Shown here one piece after another: positions 6,816 to 14,729 of a DNA stretch of 64,000 nt. The DNA lies in NCBI RefSeq assembly GCF_027359925.1, contig NZ_CP114767.1, positions 186,001-250,000 on the forward strand. The letters run 5' to 3'. This DNA comes from Hymenobacter canadensis. GTDB taxonomy: Bacteria > Bacteroidota > Bacteroidia > Cytophagales > Hymenobacteraceae. The notes under the pieces are model-generated. The model was not told the origin of the DNA. It worked only from the letters and a program-made list of their open reading frames with translations, and searched no databases. The stretch's first letter is position 1, and each line of letters begins with the position of its first letter. A program made the position numbers and the translations under genes.

Positions 6816-9149
6816 CTAACTCAATTTGACCTTCACACGCAGAGCCAGCAGACCTTTTACGCCTTGCAGCTCCTCCAGCTCCAGTTCCTCAATGTCGTCT
6901 TCAAGCATGCCGCGGTCCTGGAGGTAGTCGAGGTATTCCAGATACTCGTCGGCCTCGCGCTGCTGCGAGTAGACCAGCGCAATGCGGCCGGGCTGCGTGA
7001 GCCGCTCGCCGGTGCCCTGCACGGTGGCCTTGTCGATGCGCTTCTTGATGATTTCGTAGCGGATGTTGTAGGCGCCGTCGACGTCGAACTGGCGCTCATC
7101 CTGCCGGAAACGGATGCCCAGCGGCTGACTGTGAATGAGGATGAGCTGGGTGGTATCGAGCGGTACGGGCAACTGCGGCTTGAGGGCCGCCGTGCGCCGC
7201 GTAATCTCAATCATGGTGAGCAACTGCCACAGCCGCAGGTTTTTCAGGAACACCAGGTCGAAGGGCTTATGCTCCACCAGCGAGGCGCCCACGTAGATGT
7301 TGTACTCCACTCCGTCGGTTTTGAAGCGCTGGAAGTAGTGCGGGAACATCTGCTGGGCTTTTTCCTCTTCGTCGTCGAGGTAGTCGCTCACGGCGTCGTT
7401 GAGCAGGGTGGTGCTTTGCTCGAAGGCCTTGCGGCGCTTGTAGAGCACACCCAGCTCGGGGTCGATATTCGACCAGTACTGGCTGATGACGGCCTGCAGC
7501 TCGGGCGTGTTCTGCCCCAGATACTCAAATAGCGGCTCCACCTCCGTCCGGAGCGACTCGAAGATGCTTACCTCGTCGCCGGAAATCAGGCCCTGGCGCA
7601 GGCGGCGCAGGTTTTTGTTAACATAGAATTTGAGCTCGTCGAGGATGGGCAGGGCCTGAAACTCCGAGGCTTTTTTCAGTACTTTATTGGCCAGCGTGAG
7701 GTGCTCCACCAGGTCGCCCTGGATGGCCTCGTTGCGTGCCGTGCTGGAGCCGCGGATGTCGCAGGAGCCGTGCAGCGGGTACACGTCGTGGAACACGATA
7801 TCCTCCATTTCGGCGCCCCGGTTGCCGTCTTCCTGCTTCTGCAGCAGGTTTTCGGCCGCGTTGGTGAAGCGCCACTCCATGCTGGGGTGAATGGCCGTGA
7901 ACTTCTCCTTGATGATGGACTGCACGCGGGTCTGGATTTCCTCTGCGTTGCGCTTTACGGCCACCGCAAACAGCGGCGCAAACTGCGCCACCGTCTCAAT
8001 ATCAAACTCGTCCAGGTCGCCCACGTTCGGCGAGCCCAGCTCCAGCAAACCCACCGTGTCGTCGCCGTAGCGGAGCAGCGCCAGAATGGCCGAGCGAATG
8101 CCGATGCTCAGAATCTGCTGGCGCAGATCTTCGGGAATGTCGGCGGTTTCCACGTCTTCGAGCACCAGCGGCTGGCGGTTCTGCCAGAGGTCGGAGTAGA
8201 TCTGGCGGAAGCCCGAGCCGGCATCCTGGCTGTGCAGCTGCTTGGTGAGGAAGCTGTGGTTGATTTTGCGGCCAAAATCCACGAAGGCGCGCTTCTTCTC
8301 GTTGTAGGCCGCAATGCCGAGCTGCAGAAACGGCCGCTTGAACAGCACCCGCAGCTTCTCCTGAATCTGTTCCAGGCGGTCGGATGCCTGCAGCACGTCG
8401 CGCTCCAGCAGGTCGTATTTCAGCTCCGACAGGATTTCCTGCTCGGTCACGTCGGCCAAGTGCAGAATGTTGAAGCCTTCGAGCACAAAATGCTCGGGCG
8501 GCAGCAGTTCCTGCCAGATGTCGGGGCGGTTGGGGTTGCGCGTGAGCCGCTCCACCTGCTCCGACGTCAACTCGGGCCGCGGCCCCGCCAGGCGTACATC
8601 CAGAAAAGTAGAGTCAAAAACCACGCTGAAGTGCCGGTACAGGCCAATACTGTAGTCGGGCACGGTGAAGATGATGCTGCCGTTGTCGGGCATCTGCACA
8701 CCGTACACCTTGTCCAGAATCAGCTGGTAGGCCATGCGAGCGGTGTGCACCTCCAAGGTAGCCGTATCAATGTTGAGCGGCTGCTTCACGGTTTTGGCGC
8801 TCGTGAGCAGCACTTCGGCAAAGCGCGGCGTGTGGTAGAAGCTGTAGCGCTGAAACGGCACAATGGCCCCACTGATATCCTGGCGGAAGGAAGCGGGCGG
8901 AAACATGGCCAGCATCAGCGTGTCCACCAGGTCGCAATGGCACTCCAGCGCGCTCATGTCGGTGATGGGGCCGCGGCTCCAGGGCTCGGCGGCTACCTTC
9001 TCGCCGACGGCGCGGGCCAGCAGTGCCACGCCGGGGTTGGCGTCGTCTTCGCGGGCCCGCCAATAGGCAATAATTGGCTCCAGGCTAAGCGAAACTTGGA
9101 AAGGAAAAACGGCCTGGGCCGGGCGGGTAACGGTGAGTTCAGGAGGCAT
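6816..9149 (-). CDS. Large GAF domain-containing protein
   Basis: The 777-residue soluble protein has no signal peptide or membrane helix. Roughly in the middle (about residues 310-420) a GAF-like sensor domain is visible (LVLEDVETADIPEDLR, then AILALLRYGDDTVGLLELGS). The flanking parts, including a C-terminal segment rich in Glu and Leu (DIEELELEELQGV), match nothing I recognise, and no kinase, GGDEF or DNA-binding domain is visible. It may be a cytoplasmic ligand- or redox-sensing regulator, which is inference. The ATG at 9149 is used; the frame continues to a TTG at 9179 that overlaps the promoter. Confidence 0.72.
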   Translation of the reverse strand: MPPELTVTRPAQAVFPFQVSLSLEPIIAYWRAREDDANPGVALLARAVGEKVAAEPWSRGPITDMSALECHCDLVDTLMLAMFPPASFRQDISGAIVPFQRYSFYHTPRFAEVLLTSAKTVKQPLNIDTATLEVHTARMAYQLILDKVYGVQMPDNGSIIFTVPDYSIGLYRHFSVVFDSTFLDVRLAGPRPELTSEQVERLTRNPNRPDIWQELLPPEHFVLEGFNILHLADVTEQEILSELKYDLLERDVLQASDRLEQIQEKLRVLFKRPFLQLGIAAYNEKKRAFVDFGRKINHSFLTKQLHSQDAGSGFRQIYSDLWQNRQPLVLEDVETADIPEDLRQQILSIGIRSAILALLRYGDDTVGLLELGSPNVGDLDEFDIETVAQFAPLFAVAVKRNAEEIQTRVQSIIKEKFTAIHPSMEWRFTNAAENLLQKQEDGNRGAEMEDIVFHDVYPLHGSCDIRGSSTARNEAIQGDLVEHLTLANKVLKKASEFQALPILDELKFYVNKNLRRLRQGLISGDEVSIFESLRTEVEPLFEYLGQNTPELQAVISQYWSNIDPELGVLYKRRKAFEQSTTLLNDAVSDYLDDEEEKAQQMFPHYFQRFKTDGVEYNIYVGASLVEHKPFDLVFLKNLRLWQLLTMIEITRRTAALKPQLPVPLDTTQLILIHSQPLGIRFRQDERQFDVDGAYNIRYEIIKKRIDKATVQGTGERLTQPGRIALVYSQQREADEYLEYLDYLQDRGMLEDDIEELELEELQGVKGLLALRVKVKLS

Positions 9150-9166
9150 AGCAGCAGCAACAGTCC

Positions 9167-9174
9167 CGAAGGTA
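9167..9174 (-). promoter_or_regulatory. -7 box of the GAF protein gene
   Basis: TACCTTCG on the minus strand is one base off the TAnnTTTG consensus, 17 bases upstream of the ATG at 9149. It supports this start over the TTG at 9179. Confidence 0.45.
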
Positions 9175-9262
9175 GCCAATATTGGTAGCAGCCAGCCTCC
9201 GGGTGAGAACTATACGTAAGGGCCGGGCGCGCGGACGTGCGCCGACTGCCGCAACCTCGCCC

Positions 9263-9805
9263 TTACCGGCTCAAAACCACCGGCACGGCCCGATCCTGGC
9301 CGCTGGGGTCGGTGGCGTCGATGGGCTGCGGGCTGCCGTTGAGGTACACGCGCTTGAGCGTGTTGTTGTTGCAGGTGCAGCAGCCGTCGCTCTGCAGGCG
9401 GCTATTGAGCTGGACGCTGTCGATGCGGAAACTAGCCGTGGGGGCCCGGCGCTTGCCCAGATAGAGCAGGTAGCGATACTGGTCGAGCTTGCGGGTGCCG
9501 CGCTGCCCGAACGGCTGGGCGTTGTTGAGCACCACGTTGCTGCCGCGCTGCTCGGCGGTACGGATCAGCAGCACGGTATCAATCACTGGCCGGCGGGCGG
9601 TGTCGCGGCGCAGCTCCCGCACGAAAAACACCGAATCCAGCTCGTCGAGCGTGAATGGCCGGGTCGTGCCGGTCGTTTGGTTGAAGCTGAACGATACGGC
9701 ATCGTCGAGTGAGTCCTGGCAGTCGCAGGCTACGGAACCGCAGCAGGCGGCCAGCGCCGTGGCAGCAATAAAGAACAGAAGCCAGGTAAGCGGATTGCGC
9801 AGCAT
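9263..9805 (-). CDS. Cys-rich lipoprotein, unknown function
   Basis: The 180-residue protein begins with a lipoprotein signal peptide, MLRNPLTWLLFFIAATALAAC, where the lipobox cysteine is residue 21 and more cysteines follow at once (CGSVACDC). A second Cys cluster (DGCCTCNN) sits near residue 145. The body is polar with repeated strands (FNQTTGTTRPFTLDELDSVFF). It should be anchored in a membrane facing the periplasm or cell surface. A -7-like box TATCTTTA lies just upstream at 9819-9812. No family was recognised. Confidence 0.7.
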   Translation of the reverse strand: MLRNPLTWLLFFIAATALAACCGSVACDCQDSLDDAVSFSFNQTTGTTRPFTLDELDSVFFVRELRRDTARRPVIDTVLLIRTAEQRGSNVVLNNAQPFGQRGTRKLDQYRYLLYLGKRRAPTASFRIDSVQLNSRLQSDGCCTCNNNTLKRVYLNGSPQPIDATDPSGQDRAVPVVLSR

Positions 9806-9872
9806 AGGGCGTAAAGATAAGCAGCAACCGGCGCCGGGCAGCGGTTTGACCGGCCAGTAGCGGTTTAGAAAA

Positions 9873-9900
9873 AAAGCCAGCCCTGAACGGGGCTGGCTTT
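9873..9900 (-). terminator. Terminator of the T9SS cargo gene
   Basis: AAAGCCAGCCC and GGGCTGGCTTT form a GC-rich stem followed on the minus strand by a run of at least seven T, 20 bases after the stop at 9920. Confidence 0.8.
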
Positions 9901-9919
9901 CAACGAACGGCAGGCTGTC

Positions 9920-10774
9920 TTATTCTTTCACGAAGCGCTTGGTTTCGGCGCCGGTGCGCGTGCTGATCTTATAGAAATAGGTGCCGGCCGGCAGGGCGCT
10001 CAAGTCGATGGACAGCGTGTGCGGGCCTTTTTCCTGGCGGCTTTCCTGGGCCACGGTGCGGAGCGTGTTGCCGCGCCCGTCCAGCAGCTCGATGGTTATG
10101 GGGCCGGCCTTTTGCACCTCGTAGGTAAGCTGGCTGGCGGCTACAGCCGGGTTAGGATAGAGGCTGGCCGCCGCCCCGGCCTGCGCCTGGGCCGGGGCCG
10201 CCGGATCGAGAAGTAGGAAGCGAACCGGGCGCAGCAGGCGACTGGCGGCGGCGTGGTGAGGCCGGCCGGCAGTTGCAGCCTCCCCGGAAGCAGGCGTGTG
10301 CCGGGCCCGGATGGCGGCCAGGTCGGAGGCCCATTTCTCCTGCTGGGGTTGTATTTGCTGGGTTAGCTGCCTGATATCGGCCTCGTATTTCTGCGCCAGC
10401 CGCGCCACGTTCAGCAGTACGGCTTTGGTGGCGGCGCGCAGCTCCTGGCGCTGTTGTTGCTGTGCGGGTGTCAGTTCGGGGCGGGCTTCTGCGGCGGCAG
10501 GCTTCGTGTTCTGGCGGAGCGTATGAGCCTGCTGGCGGAGCGCCTGCAGCTCGGAGCGGTAGGTGGCCAGCTGCGTGCGGTCGGCGGGGCTGAGCCGGGT
10601 TTCCAGCTGCTGGCGCTGCTGCCGCAGCACGGGCAGCACGTTTTGCCGGATGTAGGCCTTCATTTCCGGGCGGGCGGGGGCGCCGGGAGCGGGCCGGTGG
10701 GGGCGGGCTTCGGTGCCGCCGGCCAGCAGCATAAACAGGCTGACAGCCACTATCCTTAGAGAAGTTATTTTCAT
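9920..10774 (-). CDS. Secreted protein with T9SS type A sorting domain
   Basis: The 284-residue protein has a signal peptide (MKITSLRIVAVSLFMLLAGG), a helical Gln/Ala/Leu-rich middle (about residues 35-165, with LTPAQQQQRQELR), and a C-terminal domain of about 80 residues with LYPNPA, a middle PITIELLDGRG, LPAGTYFYKIST and ending RFVKE. That C-terminal domain is the Por/T9SS type A signal, which directs secretion across the outer membrane in Bacteroidota. The helical middle recalls LTxxQ/Spy-like periplasmic proteins, but this is only a resemblance. The role of the cargo is unknown. Confidence 0.82.
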   Translation of the reverse strand: MKITSLRIVAVSLFMLLAGGTEARPHRPAPGAPARPEMKAYIRQNVLPVLRQQRQQLETRLSPADRTQLATYRSELQALRQQAHTLRQNTKPAAAEARPELTPAQQQQRQELRAATKAVLLNVARLAQKYEADIRQLTQQIQPQQEKWASDLAAIRARHTPASGEAATAGRPHHAAASRLLRPVRFLLLDPAAPAQAQAGAAASLYPNPAVAASQLTYEVQKAGPITIELLDGRGNTLRTVAQESRQEKGPHTLSIDLSALPAGTYFYKISTRTGAETKRFVKE

Positions 10775-10850
10775 GGGGCAAGGCCAAAAATGAGGAGTAG
10801 AATGCGGCTGATAGATGCCGCAGAGAGCCGCAGGTTTAACTTGGGAAACG

Positions 10851-10881
10851 AAAAAACCGCTTCAGTTATGCACTGAAGCGG
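10851..10881 (-). terminator. Terminator of the lipoprotein gene at 10936
   Basis: CCGCTTCAG and CTGAAGCGG pair around a 7-base loop, followed on the minus strand by six T (plus strand AAAAAA at 10851-10856). Confidence 0.8.
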
Positions 10882-10935
10882 CTCGACGCTTAAAAAAAGA
10901 ATGTTCTACTGAAAGCCGGTAGCCATCAAAGCAGC

Positions 10936-11610
10936 CTATAATCCGCTGGAAGTGTCGGTTTCCATGGCGTCGGGCTGCAGGGGGCCGGCGGCCAGCAGCT
11001 GCTGGCGCAGCGTGTCGGCGCTGGCCTCCAGCTGGGGCCGGATCTGGTCGAGGGCCAGGCGCAGCGCCTGCATATCGGCCAGGCGCGGGGCGTTGGCCTG
11101 GGAGTAACCGTGGTACATGGCCACGCGCACCTTCGAGCGGCCCGCACCGGCGTACGTCCCGATAACTTCGTTCTGGGCATTCAGAATCTGCACTTCGGCC
11201 TGCACATTGGTGCGGTAGTACTCTATGGGCAGCCCCAGCAGGCTGGGCACCATCATCGTAACCATCTGCACACCCTGAAAAAACCGGCCGGTGCGCGTGA
11301 CTTCGGCTTCCTTTACCAGCAGCTTCACGTAGCCGTAGCGGCTGCTATCGGCGGCTTCCATCAGGTTCTGGCCCACTTCCTGCCGAAACACCCGTAGCGG
11401 GTCTTCGGGTAGGGCACCTTCCGTGAAAGCCATTGGGCCGTTGTCCACGGTGATTTCGAGGGGGGGCAGCTGGCTGCTGAGCCGGTGGCTGGGGGTCTGG
11501 AACATCACCCGGTCGGCAGATTTGCATCCTGCCAGGACGGAAGCACCAAACAGCAGTAGCAGTGGAATGCGAAGAAGTGCAATCATAGAATTGGACGTTT
11601 CAATTTTCAT
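10936..11610 (-). CDS. Putative lipoprotein, unknown function
   Basis: The 224-residue protein has a lipoprotein signal ending LFGASVLAGC, with the lipid-acceptor Cys at residue 28 if the ATG at 11610 is used. An alternative ATG at 11586 (MIALLRIPLLLL) starts directly at the hydrophobic stretch. The body has a mixed fold with a Val/Ile-rich core (VQAEVQILNAQNEVIGTYAG) and ends in a helical tail. I recognise no family. It has its own terminator, and an AT-rich upstream stretch (11640-11720) probably holds its promoter. Confidence 0.68.
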   Translation of the reverse strand: MKIETSNSMIALLRIPLLLLFGASVLAGCKSADRVMFQTPSHRLSSQLPPLEITVDNGPMAFTEGALPEDPLRVFRQEVGQNLMEAADSSRYGYVKLLVKEAEVTRTGRFFQGVQMVTMMVPSLLGLPIEYYRTNVQAEVQILNAQNEVIGTYAGAGRSKVRVAMYHGYSQANAPRLADMQALRLALDQIRPQLEASADTLRQQLLAAGPLQPDAMETDTSSGL

Positions 11611-11720
11611 TGGCCAGAACCCCTAAAGTACTACTTTGAGTTCAGCGGAAATGGTATTACCAATATAACTTAAAAACGAAAATATATAACATTGAAAATG
11701 TTTTTTAAAATAGAAGCACA

Positions 11721-11750
11721 AAGCCCCGGTCCGAAACCGGACCGGGGCTT
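11721..11750. terminator. Hairpin after the symporter gene
   Basis: AAGCCCCGGTCC and GGACCGGGGCTT form a 12-bp stem around a short loop, 36 bases after the symporter stop at 11786. Few T follow on the minus strand, so termination strength is uncertain. Confidence 0.65.
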
Positions 11751-11785
11751 AAAACAGGAACGCAGAGGGAGACTGTTACCCGAAA

Positions 11786-13204
11786 TTAGTGTGACTGCAT
11801 GAGGCTGCTGTCGGGTTCGGCTAGCTCCTGCACGGGCTCCGGCGCCACGTAGTTGTCGATGAACTCGCCTTCCCAGCGGGCCACTACGGCCGTGGCCAGG
11901 CAGTTGCCGATGACGTTGACGGCCGTGCGGGCCATGTCCATCAGGGCATCAATGCCCAGGATGATGAACACCGGCCAGGCCGGCAGGTTAAAGGAAGCAA
12001 CTGTGGCCAGCAGAATCACGAGCGAGGCGCGTGGCACCCCGGCCACGCCTTTCGAGGTCAGCATCAGGGTGAAAACCATCACCAGCTGCTGCCCAAGCGA
12101 CAGTTCGATGCCGGCGGCCTGGGCCACAAACACGGCTGCCAATGACAGGTAGAGCGTGGTGCCGTCGAGGTTGAAGGAGTAGCCGGTGGGCATCACGAAG
12201 GCCACAATCCGGCGCGGCACGCCAATGCTTTCCATGGCTTCCATGGCCCGCGGCAGTGCCGCTTCCGACGAGGTGGTGGCAAAGGCGATGCTCACGGGCT
12301 CGGCAATGGCCTGCACGAAGCGCTTCACCGGAATGCGCATGATCAGGGCAATGGGCAGCAGCACCACCAGCAGGAACACGATGAGGGCGGCATAGAGGGT
12401 CAGCAGAAGCTGGAAGGCGTTCAGCAGCGGCGCGAAGCCCATTTTGCCGACCGTGTAGGCCAGCGCCCCGCCCACGCCCAGCGGCGCGAAGAACATCACG
12501 ACGTTGGTGAACTTGAACATCACCTCCGACAGGCTTTCGGCCCACTCCAGCATGGGGCGGCGGTGCTTCTGGTGCACCATGGCCAGCCCGATGGCGAAGA
12601 TGATGGCAAACACCACCACCTGCAGCACCTGGCCTTCGGCAATGGATTTGGCAATGTTTTCGGGGAAGATGTGCAGGATGATGTCGGACGTGGACTGCTC
12701 CACAGCCTGCAGCTTCTCGGTGTCGGCCGCGACGCCGGCTTGGCTGATGCCGACGCCGGCCTTGGTGAGGTTGATGGCCGCCAGCCCGATGAAGAGCGCG
12801 AAGGTGGTCACGACTTCAAAGTAGACCAGCGCCTTGAGGCCCATTTTGCCTACCTGCTTGAGGTTGGCGTGGCCGGCAATGCCCACCACCAGCGTGCCGA
12901 ATACCAGCGGCGCAATGATGGTTTTCACCAGTCGCAGGAAGGCGTCGCTGAGCACTTTGAGGTTGACGGCGAAGGCCGGATAGTCGTTGCCGATTTCGGC
13001 CCCGACGAACATGCTCACCACAATCCAGAAGGTGAGGGAGCGGCGCTGCACGCCATAGGCCACGAAAGCGGCCAGAAACACCCACCGGGCGGCCTGAGCC
13101 ACGCCAGAGCTGATGCCGCCCACCCCGTAGGTGGCCAAAACGGTGAGGAGCACGGCCACTACGGCCAGCAGTAATACGAGAGGAAGGAGTCGCGAAAACT
13201 TCAT
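11786..13204 (-). CDS. Dicarboxylate/amino acid:cation symporter (DctA/GltP type)
   Basis: The 472-residue protein has the diagnostic DAACS blocks: TSSEAALPRAMEAM (hairpin serines), GYSFNLDGTTLYLSLA (NLDGT sodium-site motif), TSKGVAGVPRAS (second hairpin) and GIDALMDMARTAVNVIGN (the Asp...Arg...Asn helix that binds substrate). It should import C4-dicarboxylates or acidic amino acids with protons or sodium across the inner membrane. The N-terminus has a longer hydrophobic lead than E. coli GltP. The ATG at 13204 is used; the frame continues only to a TTG at 13216. A -7 box (TACCTTTG, 13256-13249) lies upstream. Confidence 0.92.
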   Translation of the reverse strand: MKFSRLLPLVLLLAVVAVLLTVLATYGVGGISSGVAQAARWVFLAAFVAYGVQRRSLTFWIVVSMFVGAEIGNDYPAFAVNLKVLSDAFLRLVKTIIAPLVFGTLVVGIAGHANLKQVGKMGLKALVYFEVVTTFALFIGLAAINLTKAGVGISQAGVAADTEKLQAVEQSTSDIILHIFPENIAKSIAEGQVLQVVVFAIIFAIGLAMVHQKHRRPMLEWAESLSEVMFKFTNVVMFFAPLGVGGALAYTVGKMGFAPLLNAFQLLLTLYAALIVFLLVVLLPIALIMRIPVKRFVQAIAEPVSIAFATTSSEAALPRAMEAMESIGVPRRIVAFVMPTGYSFNLDGTTLYLSLAAVFVAQAAGIELSLGQQLVMVFTLMLTSKGVAGVPRASLVILLATVASFNLPAWPVFIILGIDALMDMARTAVNVIGNCLATAVVARWEGEFIDNYVAPEPVQELAEPDSSLMQSH

Positions 13205-13248
13205 GCGCGGCGGCAAAAGGAGGAAAGTGGGGGGGCAGGGAACAGCCG

Positions 13249-13256
13249 CAAAGGTA
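13249..13256 (-). promoter_or_regulatory. -7 box of the symporter gene
   Basis: TACCTTTG on the minus strand, 45 bases upstream of the ATG at 13204. No -33 TTG was found at 19 bases. Confidence 0.45.
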
Positions 13257-13283
13257 GTTTTTGGTTTCTAGTTTCTGGTTTTC

Positions 13284-13421
13284 AGTTATTGCCGCCCGAT
13301 TGAAGGTTGTCAGTTGTCAGTTGTTCGTTGTCGGTTGGCAGTTGACGATTGCAGAAAAAGCAGACGTGGCCCACATCAGCCGCCAACCAGTACCCGCCAA
13401 CTGACAACGAATAACTAACAC
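13284..13421. repeat. Imperfect inverted repeat, GTTGTCAGTTG type
   Basis: The left part (about 13284-13347) has CAGTTATT and several GTTGTCAGTTG-like units; the right part (about 13384-13421) has CAACTGACAAC and GAATAACT in reverse. The element fills the gap between the divergent symporter and epimerase genes. It does not match the GTAG-headed elements. Confidence 0.5.
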
Positions 13422-13431
13422 CTATACACCT

Positions 13432-14463
13432 ATGCCCGTCTGGTCGCTTACTGCCCTCGAACTGCCGCTGCGGTTCACCTGGAAAATCTCCCGCAACGCT
13501 TCTACCGCCAAAACCAACCTGCTGGTGCAGGTGCGCGACGAAGCCGGCGGCCCCACGGGCTACGGCGAAGCCGCCCCGAACGTGCGCTACGGCGAAACCC
13601 CGGCCGGCCTGCAGGAGGAATTTGCGGCGCTGCTGCAAGCCGGCCTGAATCGGGTAAACTCCGAGGCCGCGCTGCACGAATTTCTGGCCGGCCAGCCGGT
13701 GGCGCACGCGCTGCGGTTTGCGCTGGAGTCGGCGGTGGTGCATTGGGAGGCGGCGCGGGCCGGCCAGCCGGTGTGGCAGTGGCTGGGGGCGCCGGAGCCG
13801 GCGGCGGCGGTGCCTACCGCCTTCACGCTGCCCATCATGGAGCCCGGCGCCGTGGTGGGGTTTCTGCAGGAGCAGGATATGGCCCGGTTCGCGCTGCTCA
13901 AAATCAAGGTAAACCAGGAAATGGGCTACGAGCTGCTGCGGGAAGTGACGCGCGCCCTGCCCGGCCGCCCCCTCATCATCGACGGCAACGAGGCCTGGAC
14001 CGACCCGGATGCTCTGCTGCAGTTTGTGGAGCAAGCCGCCGCGCTGCCCGGCCTGCGCGTGCGCTTGCTGGAGCAGCCGCTGCCCGCCGCCGAAGCCGAA
14101 GCCTACCGCTACCTGCACTCCCGCACGCCCTGGCCGCTGTTCGCCGACGAGTCGGTGACTGACGGGGCCGACTTCGCCGATATTGCCCGGCAGTTTCATG
14201 GCGTAAACATGAAGCTGATGAAGGCCGGCGGCTACCGCAACGGCCTGCGTATTCTGCGCGAAACCCAGGCCCACGGCTTGCAAACCATGCTGGGCTGTAT
14301 GGTGGAAACGTCGCTGGGTATATGGTCGGCGCTGCAGCTGAGCGGCCTGGCCGGCATCTGCGACCTGGACGGCCTGCTCATCCTCCGCGACGAGCCCTTT
14401 GGTCTGGTGCAGGAGCAGGCCGGGCAGCTGCACGCCCAAGCCGAACTGCCGGCCACCCTGTAG
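13432..14463 (+). CDS. Enolase-superfamily enzyme, probable dipeptide (L-Ala-D/L-Glu) epimerase
   Basis: The 343-residue protein has the enolase-superfamily capping region (TGYGEAAPNVRYGET) and barrel residues in order: KIKVN (Lys-x-Lys, near residue 160), DGNEAW (metal Asp), EQPLP (metal Glu), DESV (metal Asp), then KLMKAGG with the opposite-face Lys, and GCMVETSLG. This lysine-pair pattern is that of the muconate-lactonizing subgroup including YcjG-type dipeptide epimerases used in muropeptide recycling. N-succinylamino-acid racemase or o-succinylbenzoate synthase are alternatives, but no menaquinone gene is adjacent. A terminator follows at 14501. Confidence 0.8.
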   Translation: MPVWSLTALELPLRFTWKISRNASTAKTNLLVQVRDEAGGPTGYGEAAPNVRYGETPAGLQEEFAALLQAGLNRVNSEAALHEFLAGQPVAHALRFALESAVVHWEAARAGQPVWQWLGAPEPAAAVPTAFTLPIMEPGAVVGFLQEQDMARFALLKIKVNQEMGYELLREVTRALPGRPLIIDGNEAWTDPDALLQFVEQAAALPGLRVRLLEQPLPAAEAEAYRYLHSRTPWPLFADESVTDGADFADIARQFHGVNMKLMKAGGYRNGLRILRETQAHGLQTMLGCMVETSLGIWSALQLSGLAGICDLDGLLILRDEPFGLVQEQAGQLHAQAELPATL

Positions 14464-14500
14464 CTCAGGCACGAAAACTAAGGGACGGATTTCCCATTTC

Positions 14501-14536
14501 TGGCCGGATAAAATATAATCCGGCCAATTGTTTTTT
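14501..14536 (+). terminator. Terminator of the epimerase gene
   Basis: TGGCCGGAT and ATCCGGCCA pair around an 8-base AT loop, followed by TTGTTTTTTG. Confidence 0.8.
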
Positions 14537-14562
14537 GTGTTAAGGTAATATTATTTATCCGT

Positions 14563-14570
14563 TATATTTG
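14563..14570 (+). promoter_or_regulatory. Candidate -7 box of the exporter operon
   Basis: TATATTTG lies in an AT-rich stretch after the epimerase terminator, about 140 bases before the ABC exporter gene. The -33 region is poor, so this is tentative. Confidence 0.45.
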
Positions 14571-14609
14571 CCGAAACACCAAAGTCCCAATTATAGACTT
14601 CGGGGCCTG

Positions 14610-14729
14610 ATGCACAGGTTTTCGGAGCTGCAGCGCCGGGCAATGGTTGCCGCTATCCAGTCTGTCTGGCACCATAATCAAGTCGAGTATTCTTCTAGCG
14701 TTACCCTTACCCATGTTCCCTTTCTATAA
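14610..14729 (+). CDS. Candidate 39-residue small protein ahead of the exporter
   Basis: An ATG 40 bases after the candidate -7 box opens a 39-codon frame that ends 17 bases inside the ABC exporter gene. The peptide (MHRFSELQRRAMVAAIQSVW, then 19 more residues) has no Gly-Gly leader site and no match to known bacteriocin precursors. It could be a translated leader, an exported peptide or a chance frame. Position is the only argument for it. Confidence 0.22.
   Translation: MHRFSELQRRAMVAAIQSVWHHNQVEYSSSVTLTHVPFL

Noticed and set aside
7701..9188. 495-residue frame on the plus strand
   Set aside because: It is antisense to the GAF gene, without recognisable domains.
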